From CBDFGK01 sp965247075 (lineage in GTDB: Bacteria > Pseudomonadota > Gammaproteobacteria > Pseudomonadales > Halieaceae), in NCBI GenBank assembly GCA_965247075.1, contig CBDFGK010000003.1:434001-498000 (forward strand): a stretch of DNA of 64,000 nt, read 5' to 3'. The first letter of the stretch is position 1; every line of letters starts with the position of its first letter. Positions 36,160-45,178 of the stretch are shown one piece after another. Below the pieces are notes generated by a model. That model ran no database searches. It saw nothing but the letters and a program-made list of their open reading frames with translations, and was not told the DNA's origin. A program made the position numbers and the translations under genes.

Positions 36160-36174
36160 GCACCAATAGGGTGC
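36160..36174. promoter_or_regulatory. NtrC-type dyad upstream of glnL
   Basis: GCACCAATAGGGTGC is a perfect GCACC-N5-GGTGC palindrome, the NtrC consensus core. It is centred about 157 bp upstream of the -24 element of the glnL promoter, a normal enhancer distance. Confidence 0.65.
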
Positions 36175-36246
36175 GCCTAATCGGGGCAGTTGTCTATTGT
36201 TGTGCGCGGCTGCCGTTAACGTCGCTGCGCTCGCGCTGCGCAGGGT

Positions 36247-36792
36247 TTAGCGCGATCGATTGTTAGAGGAGGGGCGAAAGACGAAGACCGTGACAGGATC
36301 AGACTTGGCCAGTGTTGCCCCGGTCTTGTCGATGACTGTGACCTCCAGTTTGTGCTCACCGCGAAATACGTTGGTCAGCGCCCAGTTGCCCTGGGTTTGA
36401 GGCGCCTGTCGCGCTGCCCCGTCCATCATCAGTTGCAGTGTGTGGCCGGATTGCAGCGACGGCGAAACACTGGCGCTGAGGGAGAAGTTGCCGGGGCCAC
36501 GGGGAATGATGGTCTCATTGCTGGGGTTGGTGATGCTAACACGGTAGCTAATGTTGCCGGCCGTGGCCTGCTCAGCGGTGGCCGCAGTGGTGGCCGGCTT
36601 GGGGTAGGCCGTGGCAGACGGTGGTTTGGAGGTATTGGGAGTATTTATCTCGACTGGGGTGGCGTTCGGAAGGGGCTGATCAGTGAAAGTGATGCTGCCC
36701 TTTGCATCGACGTGTTTGTAAACCTGGGCTCCGGCCTGCCAGGGCAACAGGGCAATCACGGCGATCAGAAACAGGCGCAGCACAGTCAACAA
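36247..36792 (-). CDS. Secreted DUF4124-domain protein
   Basis: 181 residues with a signal peptide (LRLFLIAVIALLPWQAGA) and directly after it the DUF4124 motif AQVYKHVDAKGSITFTDQPL. A Thr/Ala-rich linker leads to a beta-rich C-terminal domain (YRVSITNPSNETIIPRGPGN, FRGEHKLEVTVIDKTG) resembling an Ig-like fold. Function unknown; envelope location is likely. Genes of this type are frequently found between glnA and glnL in related bacteria. It lies 98 bp after glnA, beyond a terminator. Confidence 0.82.
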   Translation of the reverse strand: MLTVLRLFLIAVIALLPWQAGAQVYKHVDAKGSITFTDQPLPNATPVEINTPNTSKPPSATAYPKPATTAATAEQATAGNISYRVSITNPSNETIIPRGPGNFSLSASVSPSLQSGHTLQLMMDGAARQAPQTQGNWALTNVFRGEHKLEVTVIDKTGATLAKSDPVTVFVFRPSSNNRSR

Positions 36793-36846
36793 CCTCTACA
36801 ATAATTCTGGCGAGTATCAACAGTACCGCACAAATCCTGAAACGAC

Positions 36847-36870
36847 AAAGCCCGCCGGAAGGCGGGCTTT
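36847..36870 (-). terminator. Hairpin terminator after glnA
   Basis: AAAGCCCGCC GGAA GGCGGGCTTT forms a perfect 10-bp stem with a GGAA tetraloop, 20 bp after the glnA stop. The A and T runs are inside the stem, so it could act in both directions. Confidence 0.8.
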
Positions 36871-36890
36871 GCGATCTACCTGCTGAGCAA

Positions 36891-38297
36891 TTACAGCGAG
36901 TAGTACATATCGAACTCAACCGGGTGAGTGGTCATGTCCAGGGTCTCAATCTCTTCTGATTTCAGCGCTATATAGGCGTCGATCATGTCGTCGGTGAATA
37001 CGTCATCGGCGGTGAGGAAGGCGCGGTCTTCGTCCAGTGTAGCCAAGGCCATGGTAAGGCTGGAAGCCACGGTAGGAATCGCCTTGCCTTCTTCGGGTGG
37101 CAGGTCATACAAATCCTTGTCGGTAGCATCGCCAGGGTGGATCTTGTTCTGGATGCCATCGATGCCGGCCATCAGCATGGCTGCGAAGGACAGGTAGGGG
37201 TTGGCAGTCGGATCCGGGAAGCGAACCTCGATGCGCTTGCCGCGGGGCTTGGGCTCATAGGGGATGCGAATCGAGGCAGAGCGGTTGCGCGCTGAGTAAG
37301 TCAGCATGACGGGCGCTTCGAAGCCGGGCACCAGGCGCTTGTAGCTGTTGGTTGAGGCGTTGGTAAAGGCATTCAGTGCACGGGCGTGCTTGATGATACC
37401 GCCGACATAGTAAAGCGCGGTGTCAGACAGCCCCGCATAGCCATCACCGGCAAAGGTGTTCTCGCCATCTTTGGCGATGGACTGGTGTACGTGCATACCG
37501 TTGCCGTTGTCACCAACCAGTGGCTTGGGCATAAAGGTAGCGGTTTTGCCGTAGGCGTGGGCTACATTGTGGACGCAGTACTTGAGAATTTGCGTCTGGT
37601 CAGCCTTGGCTACCAGGGTGTCAAAGCGCACGCCGATTTCACATTGACCGGCGGTACCCACTTCGTGGTGATGCACTTCAATAGTCAGGCCCATCTGCTC
37701 CATGGCGGCACACATGGCGGCGCGAATGTCGTGCAGGGAGTCGACCGGCGGAACGGGAAAGTAGCCGCCTTTCACGCCGGGACGGTGGCCAATGTTGCCG
37801 TCGTCGAAGGTGTGGTTGGAGGCCCAGGCCGCCTCTTCAGAGTTGATTGAGTAGCCGGCGCCAGACATGTCGGCGTGCCACTTCACGTCGTCAAAGACGA
37901 AGAACTCTGGCTCATTGCCAAAAAACGCGGCATCGCCAATGCCGGTAGACTTGAGGTATTCCTCGGCTCGGCTGGCGACGGAACGGGGATCGCGCTCGTA
38001 ACCTTGCATGGTTAAGGGTTCGACGATGTTGCAGCGCAATATCACGGTTGGTTCGTCGGTAAATGGGTCCAGCACCGAGCTGCTGTCATCGGGCATCAAA
38101 ATCATGTCGGATTCATTGATGCCCTTCCAGCCGGCGATAGAGGAACCATCAAACATCTTGCCGCCTTCGAAGAAATCGGCTGATATCCCGGATGAGGGTA
38201 TGGAAACATGCTGTTCCTTACCGCGTATGTCGGTGAAGCGCAGGTCAACCCAGCGTGCTTCATTTTCTTTAATCAAATTCAGGGTCTGCTCTGACAT
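36891..38297 (-). CDS. glnA: Glutamine synthetase type I
   Basis: 468 residues. It joins ammonia to glutamate, and its product feeds GltBD encoded at the window start. Seen are WVDLRFTDIRGKEQHVSIP, the metal site FFGNEPEFFVFDDV, HVHQSIAKDGENTF and the C-terminal KDLYDLPPEE, whose tyrosine is the adenylylation site of the family. The start is MSEQTLNLIKEN at 38297. Transcribed from a sigma-54 promoter with NtrC sites about 75-110 bp further upstream. Confidence 0.98.
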   Translation of the reverse strand: MSEQTLNLIKENEARWVDLRFTDIRGKEQHVSIPSSGISADFFEGGKMFDGSSIAGWKGINESDMILMPDDSSSVLDPFTDEPTVILRCNIVEPLTMQGYERDPRSVASRAEEYLKSTGIGDAAFFGNEPEFFVFDDVKWHADMSGAGYSINSEEAAWASNHTFDDGNIGHRPGVKGGYFPVPPVDSLHDIRAAMCAAMEQMGLTIEVHHHEVGTAGQCEIGVRFDTLVAKADQTQILKYCVHNVAHAYGKTATFMPKPLVGDNGNGMHVHQSIAKDGENTFAGDGYAGLSDTALYYVGGIIKHARALNAFTNASTNSYKRLVPGFEAPVMLTYSARNRSASIRIPYEPKPRGKRIEVRFPDPTANPYLSFAAMLMAGIDGIQNKIHPGDATDKDLYDLPPEEGKAIPTVASSLTMALATLDEDRAFLTADDVFTDDMIDAYIALKSEEIETLDMTTHPVEFDMYYSL

Positions 38298-38408
38298 CGT
38301 TTTTCTCCATCGGATGATAGTCGTACTGGCCAGGCCAGTTGTTAGCAACCTTACACAGGCGGCGACGCGGCGCCCCCAGCCTGTCTGAGCTCGGTACTGC
38401 AATGACAA

Positions 38409-38424
38409 GGCAAAAACCGTGCCA
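38409..38424 (-). promoter_or_regulatory. Sigma-54 promoter of glnA
   Basis: The reverse strand reads TGGCACGGTTTTTGCC: TGGCAC at -24 and TTGC at -12 with exact spacing. Transcription should start near 38400, leaving a leader of about 100 nt. Confidence 0.85.
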
Positions 38425-38497
38425 GACTGATTGCTCTGCTAAGTGTCTGTATCTTACGTGCAAACTCTGTATGGCCGGCAGTCCGGACAGGCCTGTT

Positions 38498-38534
38498 TGC
38501 ACCATAATTGTGCATAAACGCACCATTATGGTGC
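38498..38534. promoter_or_regulatory. Tandem NtrC-binding dyads for glnA
   Basis: TGCACCATAATTGTGCA (38498-38514) and GCACCATTATGGTGC (38520-38534) both match the GCACC-N5-GGTGC consensus; their centres are 21 bp apart, two helical turns, allowing cooperative binding. They lie upstream of the sigma-54 promoter and also about 90 bp before the divergent thiI start. Confidence 0.85.
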
Positions 38535-38623
38535 TCTCGGCATGGGTTTGCTCTTGCTACACACTTCCGCTGCGGATAGCCGTATAATGCGCGGCTTCTT
38601 CAGTGTCGATGTTTATGGCCGTA

Positions 38624-40078
38624 ATGCAATTCATTGTCAAGTTTTTCCCCGAAATCACTATCAAAAGCAAGCCGGTGCGCCGTCAGTTTGTCAGTCAACT
38701 GGCGAACAACCTGAAATCGGTGCTGCGGTCGATTGATCCCGATGTCAGGATTCAGCGGGACTGGGACAAGCTGGTGGTGCGTAGTGATCTCAACGACGAC
38801 CGGCAGCGGCGCCGTTTCGTCGATGAACTGGGTCGGGTGCCCGGTATAGCCTGGTACCTCGACGTGCTCGAATATCCGCTGGGTGATATGGATGACATCC
38901 ACCGGAAGGTCCAGGCTGTGTATGGCCCCCGCCTGGAGGGTCGTAGCTTTGCCGTGCGCTGTAAACGTGCCGGCAAGCATGCTTTCAGGTCCATTGACGT
39001 GGAGCGCTATGTCGGCGGCGGGCTGAATCAACACACGGGTGCGCGTGGTGTGGATCTCACCACGCCTGAGATAACGGTGCACCTGGAGATCCGGGATGAC
39101 AATTTGTACGTGGTAAACGAGCGCCACAAGGGTCTGGGGGGGTTTCCCATGGGTGCGCTGGACCCGGTTCTTTCGCTGATCAGTGGCGGCTTTGATTCTA
39201 CTGTAGCCAGTTATCTCACCATGAAAAGGGGTATGCGCACGCACTTCTGCTTTTTCAATCTTGGCGGTCGTGATCATGAGATTGGTGTCAAGGAAGTTGC
39301 ACTATACCTGTGGACCAGGTTTGGCCGCAGTCACCGGGTGCGGTTTATTACCGTGCCCTTTGAAGAGGTAGTCGCTGAACTGTTGAACAATGTCGAGGAC
39401 TCGCAAATGGGCGTTATCCTCAAGCGTATGATGCTGCGTGCGGCAACCCGAATTGCCAGCGACCTGCAGGTAGACGCCCTGGTAACGGGAGAGGCCGTCG
39501 CGCAGGTGTCGAGTCAGACGCTGCGCAATCTGGCAGTAATTGATAGTGCCACCGACCACCTGGTGTTGCGCCCCCTGATCAGCACCGACAAGGCAGATAT
39601 CATTCGCATGGCGGCACAAATTGGCACCGAGCAGTTTGCCGCGAATATGCCCGAATATTGTGGCGTTATTTCCATCCGTCCGACCACCAGGGCGCGACCT
39701 GAAAAAGTGGCGCGGGAGGAAGATCATTTTGACATGGCGGTGCTGGAGCGCGCCATCGCCGCTGCCCGGGTCGAGAATATCGATGCAATATCGACCCAGC
39801 AGCAGAGCCGGCAGGAAGTTGAAGTGCTGGCAGTGCCGCTGGCCGGCAGCACTATTGTGGACATTCGACACCCCAGCGAGGAAGAGTTGCAGCCACTGCA
39901 GGTACACGGCGAGGTTCTCAAAATTCCCTTCTATGCGCTGCACTCACGCATAACTGAGCTGGATCGTGACCATACCTACATGCTCTATTGTGATCGCGGC
40001 ACCATGAGCAGGCTGCATGCGGGGCATTTGATCGAGTCCGGCTACCGGAATGTGAAGGTTTATCGACCTTCAGACTGA
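38624..40078 (+). CDS. thiI: tRNA 4-thiouridylase / thiazole sulfur carrier (ThiI)
   Basis: 484 residues. An N-terminal ferredoxin-like and THUMP region (HAFRSIDVERYVGGGLNQHT) leads to the PP-loop ATPase (LSLISGGFDSTVASY), the conserved NMPEYCGVIS cysteine and a C-terminal rhodanese domain with the sulfur-carrying cysteine in MLYCDRGTMSRLHAGHL. It makes 4-thiouridine at position 8 of tRNA and donates sulfur for thiamine. Start at MQFIVKFFPEIT; earlier in-frame ATGs exist. It is divergent from glnA. Confidence 0.96.
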   Translation: MQFIVKFFPEITIKSKPVRRQFVSQLANNLKSVLRSIDPDVRIQRDWDKLVVRSDLNDDRQRRRFVDELGRVPGIAWYLDVLEYPLGDMDDIHRKVQAVYGPRLEGRSFAVRCKRAGKHAFRSIDVERYVGGGLNQHTGARGVDLTTPEITVHLEIRDDNLYVVNERHKGLGGFPMGALDPVLSLISGGFDSTVASYLTMKRGMRTHFCFFNLGGRDHEIGVKEVALYLWTRFGRSHRVRFITVPFEEVVAELLNNVEDSQMGVILKRMMLRAATRIASDLQVDALVTGEAVAQVSSQTLRNLAVIDSATDHLVLRPLISTDKADIIRMAAQIGTEQFAANMPEYCGVISIRPTTRARPEKVAREEDHFDMAVLERAIAAARVENIDAISTQQQSRQEVEVLAVPLAGSTIVDIRHPSEEELQPLQVHGEVLKIPFYALHSRITELDRDHTYMLYCDRGTMSRLHAGHLIESGYRNVKVYRPSD

Positions 40079-40160
40079 GGCTGAAAATAGCCCTGTCGCG
40101 AGACGTGTTCGGCGGGTATAATCGCGCGCCATTTCTGGCCCGCACCCTTCGAGGCATCTC

Positions 40161-41972
40161 GTGATAGAGAATCTCCGTAACATCGCCATTATCGCCCATG
40201 TTGACCACGGCAAGACCACTTTGGTGGACTGTCTGCTACAGCAGTCTGGCACCCTGGACCGTCGCGACCAGGGTGCAGAACGCATCATGGATTCCAACGA
40301 CCAGGAGCGTGAACGCGGGATCACCATTCTCGCCAAGAATACGGCTATTCGCTGGGGCGAGTACCGCATCAATATCGTGGACACTCCTGGCCACGCCGAC
40401 TTTGGTGGTGAAGTGGAGCGGGTATTGTCTATGGTTGACAGCGTTTTGCTGTTGGTAGATGCGGTAGATGGCCCCATGCCACAAACCCGCTTTGTTACCC
40501 AGAAGGCCTTCGAGCGCGGACTCAACCCGATTATAGTGATAAACAAGGTGGACCGGCCCGGTGCGCGTCCCGATTGGGTGGTAGACCAGATATTTGATCT
40601 GTTCGATCGTCTCGGCGCGACCGACGAGCAGCTCGATTTCCCGGTGATTTTTGCCTCTGCCCTGAAGGGTGTCTCCGGGCTGGACCACGACAACATGGGC
40701 ACGGACATGCAGGCTTTGTTCGAATCGGTAATCGAGCATGTGCCAGTACCCAAGGCAGACCGGGATGGACCGCTGCAGTTACAAATTTCAGCGCTGGACT
40801 ACTCCAGTTATGTGGGGGTTATCGGGGTGGGCCGAATTGCCCGCGGCACTGTGGCTCCAAATACGCAGATCAAGGTAATCGGGCTGGATGGCACGGAGCG
40901 CAATGGGCGTATCTTGAAGGTCATGGGCTACCTGGGCTTGGAGCGGATCGATACGGAACTCGCCGAGGCCGGTGATATTGTCTGCATTACCGGCATCGAA
41001 GCCCTGCAAATTTCCGATACCCTGTGTGATCCAGCGGTAGTAGAGGCGTTGCCACCGCTGACTGTGGATGAACCCACGGTTAGCATGACCTTTCAGGTTA
41101 ACGACTCCCCCTTCGCCGGCCTGGAGGGCAAGTACGTCACTTCCCGCAATATCCGCGAGCGACTGGGTCAAGAATTGATTCACAATGTGGCGCTGCGCTT
41201 GGAGGAGGGCGATAGTCCCGACAAGTTCAAGGTATCCGGTCGCGGTGAGCTGCATCTCTCCGTGTTAATTGAGTCGATGCGCCGTGAAGGCTTTGAGCTG
41301 GGAATTTCCCGGGCGGAAGTTATCCAAAAGGAAGTGGATGGCGAGCTACAGGAGCCCTACGAACAGCTGATGATTGATTGTGAAGATCGTCATCAGGGCG
41401 CGGTCATGGAAGAATTGGGTAGACGCCGCGCCGATATAAAAAATATGGTTCCCGATGGCAAGGGCCGCCTGCGTATGGAATTTGTCGTACCGGCCCGCGG
41501 ACTTATTGGCTTTCGCTCCCTATTTTTGACGCTCACTTCTGGCAGCGGCATCATGACCCACATCTTTGACCACTACGGCCCGGTCAAGAATGCCGAAGCC
41601 ATTCGGCGTAGCAATGGCGTGTTGGTTTCCCGGTGCAAGGGCAAGACGCTGGCCTACTCGCTGTTCACCCTGCAGGACCGGGGACGGATGTTTGTAGATC
41701 CCAATATTGATGTTTACGAGGGTCAGGTCGTCGGTCTGCACAGCCGTAGCAATGACCTGACGGTGAATCCCACCAAGGCCAAGCAGCTCACCAATATTCG
41801 CGCCGCCGGTACCGATGAGAACCTGATGATGACACCGCCCATTCGGCACACTCTAGAGCAGGCGCTGGAATTCATCGAGGAGGATGAGTTGGTAGAGGTC
41901 ACTCCGGAGAGCGTTCGCATCCGCAAGAAGTTGCTGCAGGAGAACCAGCGCCGCCGCGCCGGGCGGGTTTAG
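40161..41972 (+). CDS. typA: Ribosome-associated GTPase TypA/BipA
   Basis: 603 residues starting at a GTG (MIENLRNIAIIAHVDHGKTT begins the protein). G motifs: AHVDHGKTT, IVDTPGHADFGGEV and VINKVDRPGARP. Domain II, two EF-G-like domains and the BipA C-terminal region (GLIGFRSLFLTLTSGSGIM) follow. It acts on the ribosome during assembly and stress. It starts 82 bp after thiI. Confidence 0.97.
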   Translation: MIENLRNIAIIAHVDHGKTTLVDCLLQQSGTLDRRDQGAERIMDSNDQERERGITILAKNTAIRWGEYRINIVDTPGHADFGGEVERVLSMVDSVLLLVDAVDGPMPQTRFVTQKAFERGLNPIIVINKVDRPGARPDWVVDQIFDLFDRLGATDEQLDFPVIFASALKGVSGLDHDNMGTDMQALFESVIEHVPVPKADRDGPLQLQISALDYSSYVGVIGVGRIARGTVAPNTQIKVIGLDGTERNGRILKVMGYLGLERIDTELAEAGDIVCITGIEALQISDTLCDPAVVEALPPLTVDEPTVSMTFQVNDSPFAGLEGKYVTSRNIRERLGQELIHNVALRLEEGDSPDKFKVSGRGELHLSVLIESMRREGFELGISRAEVIQKEVDGELQEPYEQLMIDCEDRHQGAVMEELGRRRADIKNMVPDGKGRLRMEFVVPARGLIGFRSLFLTLTSGSGIMTHIFDHYGPVKNAEAIRRSNGVLVSRCKGKTLAYSLFTLQDRGRMFVDPNIDVYEGQVVGLHSRSNDLTVNPTKAKQLTNIRAAGTDENLMMTPPIRHTLEQALEFIEEDELVEVTPESVRIRKKLLQENQRRRAGRV

Positions 41973-42029
41973 GTATCCCCTCACTTCACCTCTCATTACA
42001 GCGGCCGTCAGCTTGACTATACTGGGTCT

Positions 42030-42992
42030 ATGCTGATGCTCTATCCCGAGATAAAACCCTACGCTACCCATAAAATGCCGGTAGATGCACCGCATGTGCT
42101 GTACGTGGAGGAGAGCGGCAATCCGAAGGGTATTCCGGTGTTGTTCGTGCACGGTGGCCCCGGTGTAGGTTGTGACGCTCGCAATCGCTGTTTTTTCGAC
42201 CCGGAGCGCTACCACATTATTTTGTTTGACCAGCGCGGTGCTGGTCAGTCTACACCCCACGCTGAGTTGAACCTGAATAACACCCAGGCGCTGCTTGCCG
42301 ATATGGAACATATTCGCCGGCAACTGGCTATCGACCAGTGGTTGCTATTCGGCGGTTCCTGGGGCTCTACCCTGAGCCTGCTGTATGCGCAGATGCATTC
42401 CCAGCGGGTGCTGGCCATGATACTGCGGGGCATATTCCTGGCGCGCCAGTGCGATGTGGACTGGTTGTTCCAGGCCGGGGCCAACCGCCTGTTTCCCGAT
42501 TACTGGGAGGACTTTGTCAAGCCCATAGGCAACCTGAACAATGAAGATAATGTTGGTGCCTACTACCAGTTGTTAACCGGCGATAACGAAGTCGCCCGTA
42601 TGGCGGCGGCCAAGGCCTGGTCAGGTTGGGAGGCACGTTGCGCGACACTCAGGCCCAGCCTGGAAGTAGTCCAGCACTTCGTGAATCCCCATATTGCCCT
42701 GTCGCTGGCACGTATCGAGGCGCACTACTTTATCAACAAGTGTTTTATTGCCGAGAACCGGATACTGGACGCTATCCATGAGCTCAATGGTATCCCGGGT
42801 ACCATAGTGCACGGGCGCTACGATGCAGTGTGTCCGCTGGATAACGCCTTTGAACTACATCGGCGCTGGCAACAATCTGAGCTGCACGTCATTCGAGATG
42901 CGGGACATGCGGCCTCTGAGCACGGTATTACCGATGCTCTTATACGAGCCACCCGGCGCATGGCGGACCGCTTTGAGGACTACGGGGATTGA
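42030..42992 (+). CDS. pip: Proline iminopeptidase
   Basis: 320 residues, alpha/beta hydrolase of peptidase family S33. The oxyanion loop FVHGGPGVGCDA, nucleophile GGSWGSTLSL, acid residue near GRYDAVCPLDNAFEL and catalytic His in DAGHAASEHG are all present. It releases N-terminal proline from peptides in the cytoplasm. Followed 7 bp later by dtd, so the two form an operon. MLYPEIKPY at 42036 is an equally likely start. Confidence 0.95.
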   Translation: MLMLYPEIKPYATHKMPVDAPHVLYVEESGNPKGIPVLFVHGGPGVGCDARNRCFFDPERYHIILFDQRGAGQSTPHAELNLNNTQALLADMEHIRRQLAIDQWLLFGGSWGSTLSLLYAQMHSQRVLAMILRGIFLARQCDVDWLFQAGANRLFPDYWEDFVKPIGNLNNEDNVGAYYQLLTGDNEVARMAAAKAWSGWEARCATLRPSLEVVQHFVNPHIALSLARIEAHYFINKCFIAENRILDAIHELNGIPGTIVHGRYDAVCPLDNAFELHRRWQQSELHVIRDAGHAASEHGITDALIRATRRMADRFEDYGD

Positions 42993-42999
42993 AACGTAG

Positions 43000-43446
43000 A
43001 TGAAGGCGTTGTTGCAGCGGGTCAGCGAGGCCAGTGTCAGTGTTGATGGCACCTGCGTCAGTGAAATTGGTGTTGGCCTGTTGGTGTTTCTGGGCCTGGA
43101 CAAGGGCGACGACGAGGCCACTGCCCGCCGCATGTGCGACAAGGTACTGACGTACCGTGTGTTCAGTGATGAGCAGGGGCGCATGAACTTCAACGTTGCA
43201 CAGGCGGGAGCAGGCGTGTTGCTGGTGTCCCAGTTCACCCTCTCTGCGGATACCCGCAAGGGGCTGCGCCCCGGTTTTTCATCTGCATTGCCCCCAGCGG
43301 CCGCAGAAATTCTCTATGGGCAATTGCTGTCGATGTTACGGGAGGGTGATGCGCCGGTTGCCGCCGGGATATTCGGAGCCGACATGCAAGTGGCGCTGGT
43401 AAACGATGGGCCGGTTACCTTTCTGCTGGAGATTGATCCCGGCTGA
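43000..43446 (+). CDS. dtd: D-aminoacyl-tRNA deacylase
   Basis: 148 residues, full length. The two family motifs are seen: SQFTLSADTRKGLRPGFSSA and NDGPVTFLLEI near the C-terminus. It hydrolyses D-aminoacyl-tRNAs and mischarged glycyl-tRNA-Ala, keeping D-amino acids out of proteins. Coupled to pip. Confidence 0.96.
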   Translation: MKALLQRVSEASVSVDGTCVSEIGVGLLVFLGLDKGDDEATARRMCDKVLTYRVFSDEQGRMNFNVAQAGAGVLLVSQFTLSADTRKGLRPGFSSALPPAAAEILYGQLLSMLREGDAPVAAGIFGADMQVALVNDGPVTFLLEIDPG

Positions 43447-43499
43447 GTAGGTAGTGCGCCGGTTGTTGGCGCCTGAGCCGGTCATGGCATGCAGCGCCA

Positions 43500-43961
43500 T
43501 TACTGCGCCTTCAATAACATTTTGATATGGGGGATACCGTTCTCTGTATAGCTGTCACCAACGGTTTCAAAGCCCACGCCCTGATAGAACTTCTCCAGGT
43601 GTGCTTGTGCGCCGATGAGGATATTGCTAGCTGGCCAGGTCTTCAGGTTAAAGCTGATACCACGGCGCACCAGCTCGCGCCCCAGTTTGAGGCCGCGCGC
43701 CTGCCGGCTTACCACAATACGGCCCAGCGCCGACCCGGTGTAGTCCAGTCCGGGCGGCAGGCAGCGCAGATAGGCCAGCAGTTCATGGTCGCGCCAAACG
43801 CAGAGGTGAACGCTGACCTGGTCCAGGCCATCCAGATCGGGATAAACGCAGTCCTGCTCAACGATAAATACCAGTTGCCGCAACCGCATGATCCGGTAGA
43901 GCTGATTTGTGTCCAGTTCTGTGTAGGCAAGAGTCTGCCAGCGGAGGTCAGGGTTTTTCAT
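43500..43961 (-). CDS. elaA: GNAT acetyltransferase of the ElaA family
   Basis: 153 residues from MKNPDLRWQTLAYTELD. ElaA-type features are LYRIMRLRQLVFIVEQDCVYPDLDG and the acetyl-CoA binding loop ALGRIVVSRQARGLKLGREL (split from these longer segments), ending NGIPHIKMLLKAQ. The acceptor substrate is unknown. Start chosen where family homology begins. Confidence 0.9.
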   Translation of the reverse strand: MKNPDLRWQTLAYTELDTNQLYRIMRLRQLVFIVEQDCVYPDLDGLDQVSVHLCVWRDHELLAYLRCLPPGLDYTGSALGRIVVSRQARGLKLGRELVRRGISFNLKTWPASNILIGAQAHLEKFYQGVGFETVGDSYTENGIPHIKMLLKAQ

Positions 43962-44289
43962 TTGGGGGTAGCCTGGTGCTATTGTCCGCACCGTGCAGGT
44001 ACACGTTGGGTTCATTTTCGCCGGACCTCTCCGGCACGTCCCCATCCGCGCTGTAGAGAGTGTATTGGAATGTGACTACGGTCTGGTTCGTGACTGGCAT
44101 TGGATAGCGATTCGCTGCGCGTGAAAGCCGCATGTTACGTGGAATGCCCGCGAAGTGGTAGCATCTGCGAGTAGTCGGTATTATGTGCTCTTAGGGAGTT
44201 CGCACAGACAGGAATAGTGCTACTATTAGCCGCAAAACACTGTGAAGCAGTATGATTATAAAGAATAAAACCGATAAGGATATTGGCCG
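43962..44289. other. Intergenic region between elaA and the cyclic-nucleotide-domain gene
   Basis: 328 bp with no credible gene. Near its right end TATAAAGAAT and an AAGGA ribosome site lead into the next gene. Nothing else is recognised. Confidence 0.4.
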
Positions 44290-45099
44290 ATGTTAGCGAA
44301 TGCTGAACTCGCGCAGGATTTTTTCATACTTAACCAACAGTACAAGCGGCTGGTGACAGCGCTGCTTGAAAGCATTGATGTGCCCTCTACTCCGCTTGAA
44401 ATTGAGCCGACAGATAATGCGATGTTGCGGGGTCTGGAAGCAGACAGGATTTACTACGTGGCAGGCGGCTCCTTGAGTGCAGGGTATCGCAACCGGACCG
44501 TATTTCTGCTCGATGATGGTGACCTGCTGCTGCCGGATGTTGCCGGCACCAATGACCACGAAGTCACTGTTTCCTACGCCAGTGAAAATGGCGCCAGCCT
44601 GGCGGGCTATCCCGCGCTGGAATTTATGCGCAGCATCTTCGCCGATCCGGCCGCGGCCAAGTTGTGGACGCGGCTACTGATAACGCAGGCGGGTATGAAC
44701 GTGCGTTTGACGGCGGCGCTGACAGATGACGATACTCATGCCACGCCAGGTTTCGAGATATACAATCCCGGTGATATTATTATTCGCCAGGGCGATAGGG
44801 CCGATTTTGTATTCAACCTCACCGAGGGCTCGGCTGAGGTGGTCGTTGACGGTGTCACGGTGGGCGGGATCGAGGAAGGTGAAATTTTCGGGGCGATGGC
44901 GGTGCTGACCAGCGCTGATCGAACGGCGACCGTAAGTGCAAAAACGCGCTGCTCGGTAGTCAAGGTTCCCAAGGAACAGTTTGCTGATCTTATCAAGAGC
45001 AACCCCAGTACCATCCACAGTCTGCTGATCGATATGGCTAATTCCATTGTCAATCTCAATGAGCAACTGGTGGGTTTGCGTGGCAGTTATATGAATTAG
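44290..45099 (+). CDS. Protein with a C-terminal cyclic-nucleotide-binding-like domain
   Basis: 269 residues without helix-turn-helix or membrane segments. The last 120 residues form a CRP-like beta-roll: YNPGDIIIRQGDRADFVFNL, EGSAEVVVDGVTVGGIEEGE and IFGAMAVLTSADRTATVSA. The phosphate-binding cassette has the arginine, but the usual glutamate after FG is replaced by alanine, so nucleotide binding is uncertain. The N-terminal 150 residues resemble a degenerate second roll (MLRGLEADRIYYVAGGSL). Role unknown; located just before parC. Confidence 0.8.
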   Translation: MLANAELAQDFFILNQQYKRLVTALLESIDVPSTPLEIEPTDNAMLRGLEADRIYYVAGGSLSAGYRNRTVFLLDDGDLLLPDVAGTNDHEVTVSYASENGASLAGYPALEFMRSIFADPAAAKLWTRLLITQAGMNVRLTAALTDDDTHATPGFEIYNPGDIIIRQGDRADFVFNLTEGSAEVVVDGVTVGGIEEGEIFGAMAVLTSADRTATVSAKTRCSVVKVPKEQFADLIKSNPSTIHSLLIDMANSIVNLNEQLVGLRGSYMN

Positions 45100-45178
45100 T
45101 GCGGTATTCCTCTCCGGTGTGGGTTCCGTCCCGGCCCAGCAGTAACAATCAAAAACACTACTACAGTCGAGCTGGCGA

